Source: Larix kaempferi (Eukaryota; Streptophyta; Pinopsida; Pinales; Pinaceae). Taken from it: a stretch of 64,000 nt of DNA. The notes below the pieces were generated by a model that ran no database searches, had not been told where the DNA came from, and worked only from the letters and a program-made list of their open reading frames with translations. Positions 47,792 to 59,217 of this stretch are shown in pieces (the stretch's first letter is position 1; every line of letters begins with the position of its first letter). A program made the position numbers and the translations under genes. The stretch lies in contig BSBM01000486.1 in the NCBI GenBank assembly GCA_027924585.1, positions 46,330,001 through 46,394,000 of the forward strand. The letters run 5' to 3'.

Positions 47792-48173
47792 TGCTAGGAG
47801 CGAGTGCACACTGATGTAAAGAAGCTTGCAAGGGCAGAGTAGCGAATGCAAATGATGGAGACAATAACCTGCAAATCACAATAAAACCAAGAACATGAGG
47901 TCAAACAATCCACCCTTTTAGAGTTGCATCACACCTGGGATTGGAGATCAAACAATGTTGAATGGGTCCAATGTATCAGATCCAGGAATTATGTGGAAAC
48001 TCAAGCTTTTGGAGTGGTATTGGAAGTATTTTCAAGCTTTGCATGCACAAGAGTGAATGCCCTTGAGATCTTTCATGCCAAAACTTTTTGCAATTTTTGA
48101 GCAATTCACTCAAATCTTCTTGTAGAAACACCTGTAGAAAAGAGATCTTGTCCCTGCAATGGCTCTGATACCA

Positions 48174-48909
48174 TGTAAAATTAGTCACAACAGATCTAAT
48201 GAACAAGTAAATCAATCACAACAGATGAACATAGAAAATATGTTGTAAAACTGTGCAAAACATGCAGCAGTGCTCAATATCCCAGTAAGGGTGAATGATT
48301 ACAATACAATACAGTAACAATGACTGAGCAATTCGAATTGCCTAAGGAGGCCATTCGAATCACTAAATGGAGTAGCTTGACTCCAACTAGGAGTCCTCAT
48401 CATCAATCAGTGGTGGTCATCAATGCACAAGAACCAGTCATCCAGGTGTCAATCTGATTCTAACTGAGTGTAACATGTGTAATTGAAGTGTGTAGCACTG
48501 ATATATGGAAGTGGGCTCAGTGGGGGGTGCATGGGAGGCTAACTAAAGTCAGAACAAGTCATCTAGTCAGTCTGGAGGTCCAACGGAAGTGAAACAGTCA
48601 GTCGGGAGTGAAACTAGCCTCAAATCAGGGAGAATCGGAGCTAACTGAGTGTAACTGAAGTGGAACTGCAGTGGTAGGTGAAGAAGTGCGCCCTTCTCTA
48701 GCAGTAGGTGAGAAGTGGGTGCCTTCCTGACTAGGAGGGCTAAAACTCTGAAGTAAGTGGCTCTCGGGTGCTAGAATAAGGTGGCTAAGGTGCTGGAGGC
48801 ATCAACCTGGTGACTGGGATGCATGCAAAGTGCATGCAAACCCTAGAATTTGCATGCAAACCCTAATTGCATGCAAGATCCTGAAAAAGATGATGTGGAT
48901 ATCCGAACA
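48174..48909 (-). repeat. Copia-D1 5' LTR (736 bp), with primer site 48161-48173
   Basis: TGTAAAATTAG...CGAACA. The reverse primer site GGCTCTGATACCA abuts it (minus: TGGTATCAGAGCC). It has the extra 19 bp near 48855 absent from the other LTR. Its last bases extend the interrupted LARD-B frame by about 15 codons. Confidence 0.94.
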
Positions 48910-50044
48910 CAAAGTACATAACAACATAATGAAAATGAACATCAAGAAGATGCTTCATCAAAGAATAGTGAAAGTGCTTATACCTCCAAGCAAGTAGACC
49001 ATCATTTTCCAAGTACATATGAGCATCAAGTAACCAATAAAATCTGCTCCAATGACATAGGTGAGGATCCCATGTCCTATCATGCTGCTCCAAAAGGATG
49101 TTATATGCATCAAAATATCCAGCCATATATTCTTTCATCCAAGAAGTGAATGAAGAATCTCCACTAAAATCTGAACCGAATAATGAGCAAGAAAAACAAG
49201 GAGACTTCAAATAACTCAAATAAGTCTCACCCATACATCCATGAATGTGAGAATCATAAATATATAGTGAAGTATGTGGCTTCCAACAAAAATGTTCTCC
49301 AATCATAAATCTATTCACCCCAATGTTGGATGAAGTTCCTCCAATATCAAATGAACCAAGTGTTGACCAACAAAAACCATGAGTCTTCAAGTGGCTCAAA
49401 TGCATATCATAGGTGCATCCATGTAGAAGTGCATCATCATAAAGTAACAAAGGATGCTGCTGCAAATGTGAATAAGAATGTGCTCCAACCATGTCATCAT
49501 AAAAGGTAAATCTAGGAGTTCCATACTCCTCATGTGGCACCATCAAAAGGAACCCTTTCACCCATACTTCCTTGCGACTAATGCTGCAAAACATGGAATT
49601 GTAGGATGTAGGAGAATGAACCAACTCACCCAAATGATCAGAAAGTGCAGAAGTGCCCTCATGTGAATGCTCCATAAGGGTAGGATCATGCACCTCTTTC
49701 AAATGTGCAACAATTTCCTCATAAGTTGGTTCCAAGGTAGTATGTGTCTCGAAATGATCTTCAAGACTTTCGGTAGAACCTTCTTCATGCTCATGTGATG
49801 TCTCTTCATCTTTTTCAGAGTCACTTGGGAGTGAATTTCGATCATCTTCATGTACTGCTTCTTCTACTTCACCTAATTCATTGCTAGGTGGTTCATGTGT
49901 CTCATCTTTTTTAGCCTTCAAGCAAGCTGATGTTTTTTTCCCCTTGGTTTCCTTAAGCTCAATATATTTCCTCCCAAGTTGGATAGCCAACAATTTGAAT
50001 CCTTTAATAAGCTGGTTGGTCATGTATTCAAAGGTGGTTTTCAT
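48910..50044 (-). CDS. LARD-B unidentified ORF (about 378 element codons), truncated by Copia-D1
   Basis: Unknown function. The open frame runs 50044 to 48863, but codons after MYF (about 378) come from the Copia-D1 LTR; the native tail continues beyond D1 at 42821. Frame text upstream of the ATG (EEEKVGKEEQFFEETM) is interrupted by TAA near 50084, so the original protein was longer. Composition: basic N-terminus (MTNQLIKGFKLLAIQLGRKY), acidic middle (codons ~48-100), then two related ~60-residue repeats at 197-256 and 257-313 (HG...LS.LK...F..S..GS.D..G.SS). The tail is His/Trp/Tyr rich (HLCHWSRFYW). LARD-A encodes the same repeats, and a middle segment of about 260 codons present there is missing here. 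Kept open though the element has no pol; a Gag-like or accessory role is a guess. Confidence 0.6.
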
Positions 50045-50231
50045 GATTTTTATATGCTCCTCAATATCATATGAGGTTCCCTTTTAATCCTTAGTCATAG
50101 TTTCCTCAAAAAATTGCTCTTCTTTTCCTACTTTTTCCTCTTCAATAAAACACTTTTGGTTTCAATATATAATGGTTTTCCATGAATTATTTTCCTCATG
50201 AATATCAGACCACATCAGGTGCCAATATCAT

Positions 50232-50243
50232 GCTTTGATACCA
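50232..50243 (-). other. LARD-B primer binding site
   Basis: GCTTTGATACCA on +, giving TGGTATCAAAGC on the minus strand, two bases from the LTR. One mismatch from the LARD-A site (GAGC versus AAGC). Confidence 0.85.
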
Positions 50244-50245
50244 CT

Positions 50246-52090
50246 TGTAATGTCCCTTTTTTTTGAATTTTATTCAAATGACCAATTTTTCACTTTTTTC
50301 CCTATTTCGGCCATTGACTAGTTTTGATGTCTAGGTCTCCAAATTGACCCAGATGCTCCCAAATATTCTCTGAGGGTATATGACTTATATTAAGACTTGA
50401 ATATTATGTTCAGGGATGATTTATGACCCTCCAAAGACTTCTGAGAACTTGTTTAATATTCTGGACAAAGTATGGAATTTAACTAGCAATTTGGGGATCA
50501 AATCCCCTAGGGTAAGTACTAAAAATGGCTCTCCAAATGCCTCCAAACTCACTTGAAATTATGAAAATAGGTAGGGGATGTATAAGGGACATTATTTAGG
50601 TCTCATGTGCACCATTTATTGGTTATTAAGTCTATTCTAACCTTCTCCCAAACAACATAAAAAATCACTAGTTCGACCCTTGGGGAAATGGCACCAAATC
50701 TCTTCCAAATGCAAATAAACTGAGTAAAATGACTTCAAATGCTTAAGTGCTGAAAATGAAACTTTTAACACTCATAAATTGATTTCAATTCATCATAAAT
50801 ATATCAAATAAACATTATTTCATTTGAAATCATCAGCATTACAATGGCATACATCAATATAGTGGGGAAATGGTCATTGTTTGCTCATTAATCATCACTT
50901 TTACATACAACCACTTGGTACTTCGACTTGATACTTTATGAATATGAATAAAATAGTATATTAATCTTATTACAATCAGAAATTGATCATGAGAATCTCT
51001 CCCAAGGAGTTGAAGAGCTCACCAAAAACGCCCTCCCTCAAGGAGCAAGAATATGCAATGAAAACTGGAAATGGTTGAGTTAATGAGCTGCAATAGAAGA
51101 ATGCATGAGCTGCCCTGTAGCTTACACCTATAAATAAATACTCCATTAAATCTCCACGAAATACCTGAATGGCCTCTCCAAATAGCAACTTGGATGGGAA
51201 TCTTTCACCCTCGAAATTGGTTAAGGCAAGAAACTAGTCATCCATTAGCTTTCTCTCTACACAAATGCAGCTTTCTCAAATGATAAAAAGATCTTATCTT
51301 ACTTCATTTATGTATTTTATAAACATCCTTAGTCTTCTAAGGTTCCCCATGGGTCGAATTCCTCTCAAGAGATTCATGCCAACTCAAGTTGGGAAGAGAT
51401 TCACAAGTATGCCACTTGTCCTTCCAAATCTAGCCCTCTCCTTTCCCTAAATCGAATTGGTGTCTCTTTGGCTGCCCTAACTCACTTGAGCGCCCTCTTG
51501 GAGGATATTTTTAGCCCTGACATGTCATATATTTCATATGTCAGCCTTCAGGTCTGATTTGTGTCATAGGTGTCATAGATTCTTCATCATTGTTGTCATA
51601 GGAGTTAGGGAATCTAGCCCAAGTGTCTACAAACCTCTAGTTTGACTCTTCCACTTCCATGGCAGTTACCACTCCATCCAAATTCGACCTATGATGTAAA
51701 TTCCATGTGTATGAGCCTTATAACTCATCCCAAGAACCTTATTCTTCCCATGGATTCGAAATTGAAAGAGGAGAATGCCATTTGACACATCAATTCTAGC
51801 TTGTGTGGGCCCCACAACCTCCATGTGTCTTCATGATCAATTGCCACTTTGATTTTACATTGTATATATTTATTTAGCTCCTTTATTAAATATTTATGCT
51901 ATTCTAATGTCCACACATCATTTATTATCCTTCTTATTTCAAATCCCAATGCTTCCACCCCCAACTTAGGAAACTAGTAATTTTCCTCTTTGGCAATTAT
52001 TTGACCCATAGCATCAATTTGACAAACTCTCATGAATATGACCAATGGACTTATGCCATTGTCACCCAATGCTAAATTTGGGAAATGACA
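50246..52090 (-). repeat. LARD-B 5' LTR (1845 bp)
   Basis: TGTAATGTCCC...GGGAAATGACA, followed by TSD AAATA. Contains CTGACATGTCATATATTTCATATGTCAG near 51516, the same inverted 7-bp arms (CTGACAT/ATGTCAG) as the LARD-A LTR. Closely copied at 61674-63519. Confidence 0.93.
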
Positions 52091-52254
52091 AAATACATGT
52101 GTAAGCAAGATGAAGAAGAGTGTTGAGTAACATGCTTGGTCTCGAATACCTCAAATTGGATTCAACATGTATATCGGAGATATTCTTTCCTCAAGATGTT
52201 TTCCCTAACCTTCAAAGTTAGCATCTGACAATAATGCCAACTACAATGTGGATC
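52091..52254. other. LARD-B right flank, no gene seen
   Basis: Starts with TSD AAATA. May include the continuation of the sequence at 40465-40591. The later part (52180-52250) may extend the gypsy fragment that follows. Confidence 0.5.
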
Positions 52255-52392
52255 AAGACCCAATGTACATTTCATGCTTCTCCATTGGTAGGGCACTCTG
52301 GGTTCCTCAAAACATATGAGTGGGAACAACGTAACTTCTTTTGGCAGGGAATGCAAATGACAATTCAACAGAGGGTGGCTGAATGTGAATTC
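52255..52392 (+). pseudogene. Gypsy integrase zinc-finger fragment
   Basis: The + strand encodes GHSGFLKTYEWEQRNFFWQG then IQQRVAECEFQ, the H..H...C HHCC integrase domain; its second paired Cys is lost. It matches the gypsy at 16250-16410 (HSGFLKTYE, RRNFFWQGM, IQQMVAECDTC), so it derives from the same or a close family. No flanking pol remains. Confidence 0.75.
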
Positions 52393-52431
52393 CAGTAACT
52401 TCTTTACTAAACACTAGATTTTAGTTATGGG

Positions 52432-52501
52432 AGGTTTAGTATATTAAATGAACTTCTATTTAGTAAAATTTCTTAATTTAATTTACTAATTTACTAAACC
52501 T
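52432..52501. repeat. Short inverted repeat (AGGTTTAGTA...TACTAAACCT)
   Basis: 10-bp perfect arms with AT-rich partly pairing sequence between (TTAAAT.../...ATTTAA), giving a ~70-bp hairpin. Also present in the duplicate at about 63863. Confidence 0.6.
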
Positions 52502-52728
52502 CTGCGGGCATTTATTAGAGTTGTTGATCACAAAAAAGGACAACTTGGATGGAGGAGCATGTTGACCTTAGATGACATGAAAACTCATCCCATTTCCTGA
52601 CATCACTGGAAAAAACACAAAAGACCAAGACAAATCACTACAAGCTCATGGTGGGGCTAGGAGGCATTACTTTCCTTAACTAGCATGTCCCCATGGCACA
52701 ATAATATAAAATATAAGTCTATGACATG

Positions 52729-52862
52729 GGATTCAAGCTATTTGTTTAACAGTGTCCAAAGGTATAGTAAGAAATAGAGTACATGTCACATGTTCCCTAT
52801 GCTAGTGTTGTAGGTAGTATGTTGTATGCTATGGTCTATACACAACCAGATATTGTATGGTT
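52729..52862 (+). pseudogene. Copia RT C-terminal fragment
   Basis: Encodes EYMSHVPYASVVGSMLYAMV then YTQPDIV, the 'VPYAS.VGSLMYAM..TRPDI' signature just after the RT palm of plant copia elements, with upstream in-frame stops. The surrounding frames are degraded. Confidence 0.75.
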
Positions 52863-53944
52863 TCAGATCTGAAAAATTATATCCAAAGGTACATCAAGCA
52901 TATGCACTTTGAATAATCACATAAGGAATACATTTAGTACATATGGTACATGTGTAGATATCAAGTCCACCAAGCCACACTCCTTCAAGTTGGACAAATG
53001 TTTGAGTGCGCAAGTAAGAAAAAGAGGTGGTTGGACAATGTTCGAGATTGTGCAAGCAGCTTGGAACAAGAAGTGGTCATTCAGTGAAGCAAGTCCGGAT
53101 TGTGCTCAAGACTCACCAATGAGAAGAAGCTTTCGGTTGTTTAATCATGCGCAAGTACCAAGAAGGGTGTAGCAGTTGAACTTATCATATGCACAAATTC
53201 CACATACAATGATACATTAAGTGGGCAAGACCCACAAGTGATGGTATCAAAAGGGTAAAAGTCCCACTAAGTCAAGGACCATGTATGCGCAAGACCCACA
53301 AGAGATGACACCTTAGCGGCACAGAACATGACAAGTGGTGGAAACACGAAGTAAGAAGAACCATGAATCAAGTAAGAAAGGATGCCACAACTAACTTGTG
53401 GACATCACCATCCGTGCATAACAAGTATAAATAAGAGGCAGTGAATGAGAATGCAGTAAGCTTGATGGAAGAAGCTTGAAGAGGAAAGCTAAAAGATACA
53501 GGTTTATAGTTTTCGGGGAATCAAGGGCTCATGGAAACATAACAGAATTATCTAGCTGAAGAGATGAATATGCACAAGAAAAGGAACATAATATATGATG
53601 GTGCACATATGCTATAGATATGTGATAGTTGAGAGAAGACAAAAAGGCAGAATTACAAAATGAGCACAGGTGCATGAGGACCAAATGAAAGTATCGTATA
53701 GAACATGCAGTCAGTCACAAATGATCTAAGACAGTAGCGTAGAGATTGATTTTAAGTATATTAGAACATACGCAAAGTAAATAATTTTAATTGATGCACT
53801 CAAATTGAGTTGACGTGTAAGAAGTAAGTGTAGTCCATCAGATGCGCAAAGACAGAGGTGTAGCACAGTAAGAGAAGCGTGTTATGAGGATGATCTAAGA
53901 CAAGTGAATTAAATAGAAAGGAAGAATCATATGATGCACATGGA
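52863..53944. other. Noncoding remainder of copy 1
   Basis: No supported gene; the open frame 52909-53172 shows no known motif. GCGCAAGACCCACAAG(A/T)GATG recurs at about 53226 and 53289. TATAAATA at 53426-53433 may belong to a degraded LTR. The copy 1/copy 2 junction is at 53944/53945. Confidence 0.5.
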
Positions 53945-55136
53945 GTTGTCACTAAATTGCCCAAGCTTGAGTCTTTGAGATTGCATGAACATTTTAGAGA
54001 GGAACCACCATGCTTGCTATTGCACTACTCTGACTAAAATCACTTTATTAAGTTGGGAATCCATTCCCCATACTACTTGTTTCCCCAAAAAATTGAAACC
54101 AATGAGACTAAGAATTATCCTAGGGTCCCATTGCTTGTATTGCACTCCAACAATTAGAAGTGCTCTCCAATTCATAGAACCTGGATCCCATTTTCTTGTA
54201 TGCATTCTTCACAACATCATGAGTACAAAATATATATCATCAAAGTGTAAAATTAGTCACAGCAAATCTAATGAACAAGTAAATCAATCACAACAGAGGA
54301 ACATAGAAAATGGTGTAAAACTGTGCAAAACATGCAGCAGTACTCAATATCCCAGTAAGGGTGAATGATTACAATACAATACAGTAACAATGACTGAGCA
54401 ATTCAAATTGCCTAAGGAGGTCATTCGAATCACTGAATGGAGTAGCTTGACTCCAACTAGGATTCCTCATCATCAATCAGTGGTGGTCATCAATGCACAA
54501 GAACCAGTCATCCAGGTGTCAATGTGAGTCTAACTGAGTATAACATGTGTAATTGAAGTGTGTAGCACTAATATAGGGAAGTGGGCTCAGTGGGGGGTGC
54601 ATGGGAGGCTAACTGAAGTCAGAACAAGTCATCTAGTCAATCTGGAGGTCCAACGGAAGTGAAACAGTCAGTCGGGAGTGAAACTAGCCTCAAATCAGGG
54701 AGAATCAGAGCTAACTGAGTGTAACTGAAGTGGAACTGCAGTGGTAGGTGAAGAAGTGCGCCCTTCTTTGGAAGTAGGTGATAAGTGGGTGCCTTCCTGA
54801 CTAGGAGGGCTAAAAATCTGAAGTAAGTAGCTCCCGGGTGTTAGAATAAGGTGGATAAGGTACTGGAGGCATCAACCTGGTGACTGGGATGCATGCAAAG
54901 TGCATGCAAACCCTAGAATTTGCATGCAAGATCCTGAAAAAGATGATGTGGATATCCGAACACCCCCCCTAAAGCTAGACTATGATGTGCAAAAAATAAT
55001 GTGGGGCCCTGGTAACTAAGACCAAAGGTCACCCCAATACAATAATCCAAAAAATGTTGAAAATAAACTAAGTGAGGAAAGAGGGAAAACCCAGTGGGAA
55101 GAAATCCCCCCCCCCAAGCTAAAGCATAATAATGGA

Positions 55137-56292
55137 TCAATCTATCTCCACCATGATGGAACTCACCCCCAACAGTGAACGGAGGTAAGAGAACTTCTTC
55201 TCAGTGAAGCTCTTGGTGAAGATGTCTGCAATTTGCTCATCAGTAGGGCAATATTGCAGAATGATGGTGCGATCATGCACCAACTGTCGAATGTAATGCA
55301 TATGAATCTCAATGTGTTTGGTCCTCTGCCGCTGAACTAGATCTGTGGAGATCTTGATAGCACTTTGATTGTCACAAAATAGGACAGTCGAAGTAGCGCC
55401 ACCAAAACCAAACTCGGAAAGAATACCTTGCAACCAAACTGCCTGAATGCAGGCATTGACTGCCCCTCGATACTATGCCTCTGCTAAAGAAAGTGAAATG
55501 GCTGCCTGATTTTTGCTGGACCAGCTAATAGAACCATGACCAATCATGAAAACATAACCAGAAGTGGAATTCCGATCAATGCTATCACCTGCCGAATTTG
55601 AATCGTTAAAAACCAATGAAATCAAGCTCAGAATCTGCAGCATAATGTATGCCAAACTGTCTTGTACCTTGCACAAACTGCAAGATCCACTTGGCTGCTT
55701 GCCAATGAAGCTCATGTGGCTGCTGCATATACCTTGACACGGCACTCACGACATATGAAATATCAGGCCTTGAGTGTGTCAGATAAAGTAGTGAACCAAT
55801 CAACTGTCGATACATACTGCAATCTGCAAGCGGTGTAGAATTTCCCTCCTCAAGACTGATTCCTGAGAGGAATGGGAATGGGGCTGCCTTACATTCAGCC
55901 ATATTAAACTTCAATAACAGGCCGGAAGCATATTTTTGCTGATATATAGTGATCCCATCAAAATTTGGAGCTATCTCCAAGCCCAAAAAGTGACTCAACA
56001 AGCCCAAATCACTCATGTCAAAAGCTAGATTTAAGGCAGTTTTTAGCTTGTTTATTGAACTAAGAGTGCTACCAGTAATGAGAAGATCACCAACATAAAG
56101 TACAATAACCAACAAATTACCTTTAACTCACTGAAGATACACATTCGGATCAGATTTGCATCTTTGGAAATTCTAAGAAAGAAGGAAGGAGTCCATCTTT
56201 GCATACCAAGCTCTTGGGACCTGTTTTAACCCATACAAAGATTTCTTCAATCTACAAACTAATGATGGATCTGATGTGTAGCCATCTGGCTT
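55137..56292 (-). pseudogene. pol: Copia-D2 pol C-terminal part, more damaged than D1
   Basis: Carries the YVGD catalytic lesion at 56086-56097 shared with D1. Private lesions: an extra base near 55607 shifts the frame after LDFIGF, and a TAG near 55475 (GAG in D1) ends the AEAEYR motif of RNase H. The C-terminal part 55137-55433 stays open. Confidence 0.9.
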
Positions 56293-59217
56293 CTACATAT
56301 ATACCTCTTCAGCAAGGTCTCCATGTAGAAATGCACTCTTCACATCCATGTGGTGCACTTCCCAGTGCTTGGATGCGGAAATAGCCAAAACAAGGCGGAT
56401 GGAATCCATCTTTGCAACCGGTGCAAAGGTCTTAGTGTAGTCCACTCCTTGGACTTGGGAGAAACCTTTTTCCACCAAACTTGCTTTGTATTTTCTTATA
56501 GAGCCATCAGCAGCAACTTTCATGTTGTAGACCCATTTACACTTCACTAATTTTCTTCCAGGTGGAAGAGAAACTAGCTCCCATGTGTTGTTCTTTTGAA
56601 GAGAACTGTACTCTTCATCCATGGCACTTTGCCATCTCGGATCTCGGTGGGAAGAATAGCATGATGTAGGATCTGAACCAGCCATCAAATAACAAATCTC
56701 AGGAAGTAATGGATCAACAATAGAAAGAGCCATACCTGCTCTTTGAAAGTCTGCTCTTGTTCGTCTCGGATCAGCAAGATTTCCAAGGTTCGAACCAGTA
56801 GATTGAAGAGTGTTTTGGGCCCACTTTGGTAACTGAGGAGGATAATAATGGTCGGATTCCGAATCTGATATTTCAGGATCATCATGTGCTGCTAAAATAT
56901 TAGAAATATCAGAACTCATACCTTCATGATCGCTGCACAGATCTTCTTCTGGTGAAGGCGGTGAATCGGCAGTCTCTTCCTCGACTAGTCGCAATTCTTG
57001 AAGCGGTTCTTCAAATTGCACACTGCGCTCTATGAATATCTTTTTAGATCTGATATCCATGAGTTTATATGCTTTTGATTCTTCCCCATATCCTATCAGT
57101 ATGCACTCAATACTTTGTGGATCCAAATCTCGTCTCTTCTTGGAAGGAATTCTAGCCCATGCAGTAGAGCCAAAAACTCTCAAATTTGACACATCCGGTT
57201 TGTGACCAAAGAATGCTTCGAAAGGAGTCATACCTTTCATGGATGAATGTGGAACATGGTTTTGTATGTATACAGCAACATTGATTGCTTCAACCCAAAT
57301 ATTTGCATCCAAACCTTTTGATTCAATCATGCATGTAGCCATCTCTTTCAGTGACCGACTTTTCCTTTCCGCTACACCGTTCTGCTGGGGTGTGTAGGGA
57401 ACTGTATGTTGGATCTGAATTCCGCTTTGGGCACAAAGTTGCAGCAACTCAGCCTTGATATATTCTCCACCATTATCATATCTAAGAGCTTTGATCTTGC
57501 TCTCAGTGGCGGTCTCAACAGAAGCCTTAAAATCCTTGAATTTTCCAAGCACTTCCGACTTGTTTTTGAGAAAGAATACCCATGTAAGGCGGGAAAAATC
57601 ATCAATAAATGTAAAAACATACCTTGAACCATTTAATGACATATGGGGAAGTGGACTGCTGATATCAGAATGTATCAACCCCAAAACTGTAGAAGCTCTA
57701 CTAGCTTTGCGGCGGTCGAATCTGTGCTCAGGGTGCTTCCCAATAATGCAACCAGTGCATATTCCCTTCGAGGAACGGAGTTGTGGAAGACCATCTACCA
57801 TGGATTTGTTTGATAGAAGCAGCAAATACTTATAATTAAGATGTCCAAATATTTCATGCCAAATCCTGCTAACCTCATTACCATGTGTGCGAAGAGCAGT
57901 GGGCTTTGCAAGTGGAATGAAGTGTGAAAACTCATAGCATTTTGCAGTGTGGTTCGCCTTTCCGACTGCAACAAGTCTTCCACTTTTGATATCAGAAATT
58001 TCAATTGTATTAGGGCTGAATGTAACTTGCTTCGGTTCACCAGTGTGTGTCATTTGATACACAGAAAGAAGATTTGAAGCCAAGGAAGGCACATAGAGAA
58101 CATTCTGAAAGCTTCCATGATCTACATGAATCGTACCTTTTCCCTTTGAAGAAATTTTTGAGTCATCTCCCAAATGGATGGGGATGGAGCTATTTGGATC
58201 GAATGAAGAAAAAAAATCAATATTTGCAGCCATATGATTCGATGCACCCGAATCTATCAAGAGAGTAGTGGGATTCGAAAGAGTTTCCATGAGTGCTTGT
58301 CCTCTTTCATGATCATCATTCCTATCCTTCTTCCTTGCACCGTCAGGAAGAGTTATGTTGTTCTTTTCCAAAAGGAGGAAAAATTGATCTATAGTCTTCT
58401 TCATACATGAACTTTCGGGATGAAATCCACAGTTGCAATAAGCACATTTATATTTTTGGTTACCTTCTTTGCCCTTTTGCTTGAACTTCGAACTGGATGG
58501 TGCATCCGTTTGTTTGCCTTTCTCTCTTTGCTTGTGAGGTTCGAATTTGGGCTTCTCCTTCTTTTGCTTTCCTTTACCATTCGAGATATTGGGTCCTTGA
58601 ACATATAGGGCTGAATCTTTGGAGCTTATAGACCCCATTTGAATCAACTTGTCATGCTCTTTTGTGACGGACTCAATGAAGGCATTCAAGGTAGGCATCT
58701 TCCAATTCGGGGTAGTTAGCCGACCGGAATTGAAAGTAGAGACAAATACCGAATAATCTTTACCAAGCTTGCTGAGAATGGAGAGGATCAATTGTTTATC
58801 CTCTTTGATAAATCCACTATTCTTCCACTGCAAGTTCAAGTTCTTGAATTTTGTGAAGAATTCATTGATGGTCTCGAAATTCTCAGGACTAAGGGCAATC
58901 AATTCATTCTCTAATTGAAAAGCCCTAAGCTCGTCCTGCTTGCCAAATAGTGTTTCAAGTTGCTCCCATATAGCTTTTAGAGTCTTCAATCCGCTGAGAT
59001 GGAAGTGAATATCTTTGGAGATGGAGAGACAAAGAAGACCATAAGCTTCATCAAGCTTGTTGTAGTGTTTGGTTCTATCTGACAAGTTGTTTGGCTCCAA
59101 TTCAAGACCAAGAGTGACTCGGTAGTAACCTTTTGAACGTAATATGATCTCCATATCATCTTTCCAATCAAAATAATTGAATGGGGTGAGGATAGGATTT
59201 GAAGAAGAGTATTCCAT
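56293..59217 (-). pseudogene. gag-pol: Copia-D2 gag-pol N-terminal part, long open frame
   Basis: About 974 codons from MEYSSSNPILTPFNYFDW (59217). Domains as in D1: capsid, CCHC zinc knuckle, protease LIDSGASNHMA, integrase (HSDISSPLP, RYDNGGEY, NGVAERKS) and RT start. It reads through the D1 stop ([13 protein letters not shown]) but ends at TAG 56293-56295 after EEVYM, where D1 has Arg (CGG). The integrase catalytic triad is intact. Confidence 0.93.

Larger units (their letters stand above)
42822..48909 (-). mobile_element. Copia-D1: Ty1/copia element nested in LARD-B, minus strand
   Basis: LTRs 42822-43538 (717 bp) and 48174-48909 (736 bp) begin TGTAAAATTAG and end GATATCCGAACA (+ strand). 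Perfect TSD CAAAG at 42817-42821 and 48910-48914. Primer site at 48161-48173 and purine tract (CCCCCCC on +) at 43539-43545. The LTRs differ by a 19-bp GCATGCAAACCCTAATT-type duplication. Inside is a nearly intact gag-pol frame. Confidence 0.95.
40592..52090 (-). mobile_element. LARD-B: pol-less long-LTR retrotransposon, minus strand, with Copia-D1 inside
   Basis: LTRs of 1845 bp each (40592-42436, 50246-52090) and a perfect TSD AAATA at 40587-40591 and 52091-52095. Ends TGTAATGTCCC...GGGAAATGACA (+ strand) are the reverse of the LARD-A termini. The primer site is at 50232-50243. It encodes only the unidentified ORF also found in LARD-A. Copia-D1 inserted into that ORF near its C-terminus. 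Most of the element, from 42521 rightward, was later copied in tandem to 53945 and beyond. Confidence 0.93.
42521..53944 (+). repeat. Segmental tandem duplication, copy 1 (11.4 kb)
   Basis: From GTTGCCACTAAATTGCCC (42521) onward, every stretch recurs 11424-11429 bp downstream through the end of the window. It includes LARD-B without its 3' LTR, Copia-D1, the LARD-B 5' LTR with its TSD, and flanking DNA to 53944. Copying of flank beyond the TSD shows DNA-level duplication rather than a second retrotransposition. Confidence 0.93.

Noticed and set aside
53426-53433. TATAAATA as a promoter of an LTR starting at 40465
   Set aside because: A copia RT fragment (52729-52862) and a gypsy fragment lie between, so a simple LTR cannot span this interval.
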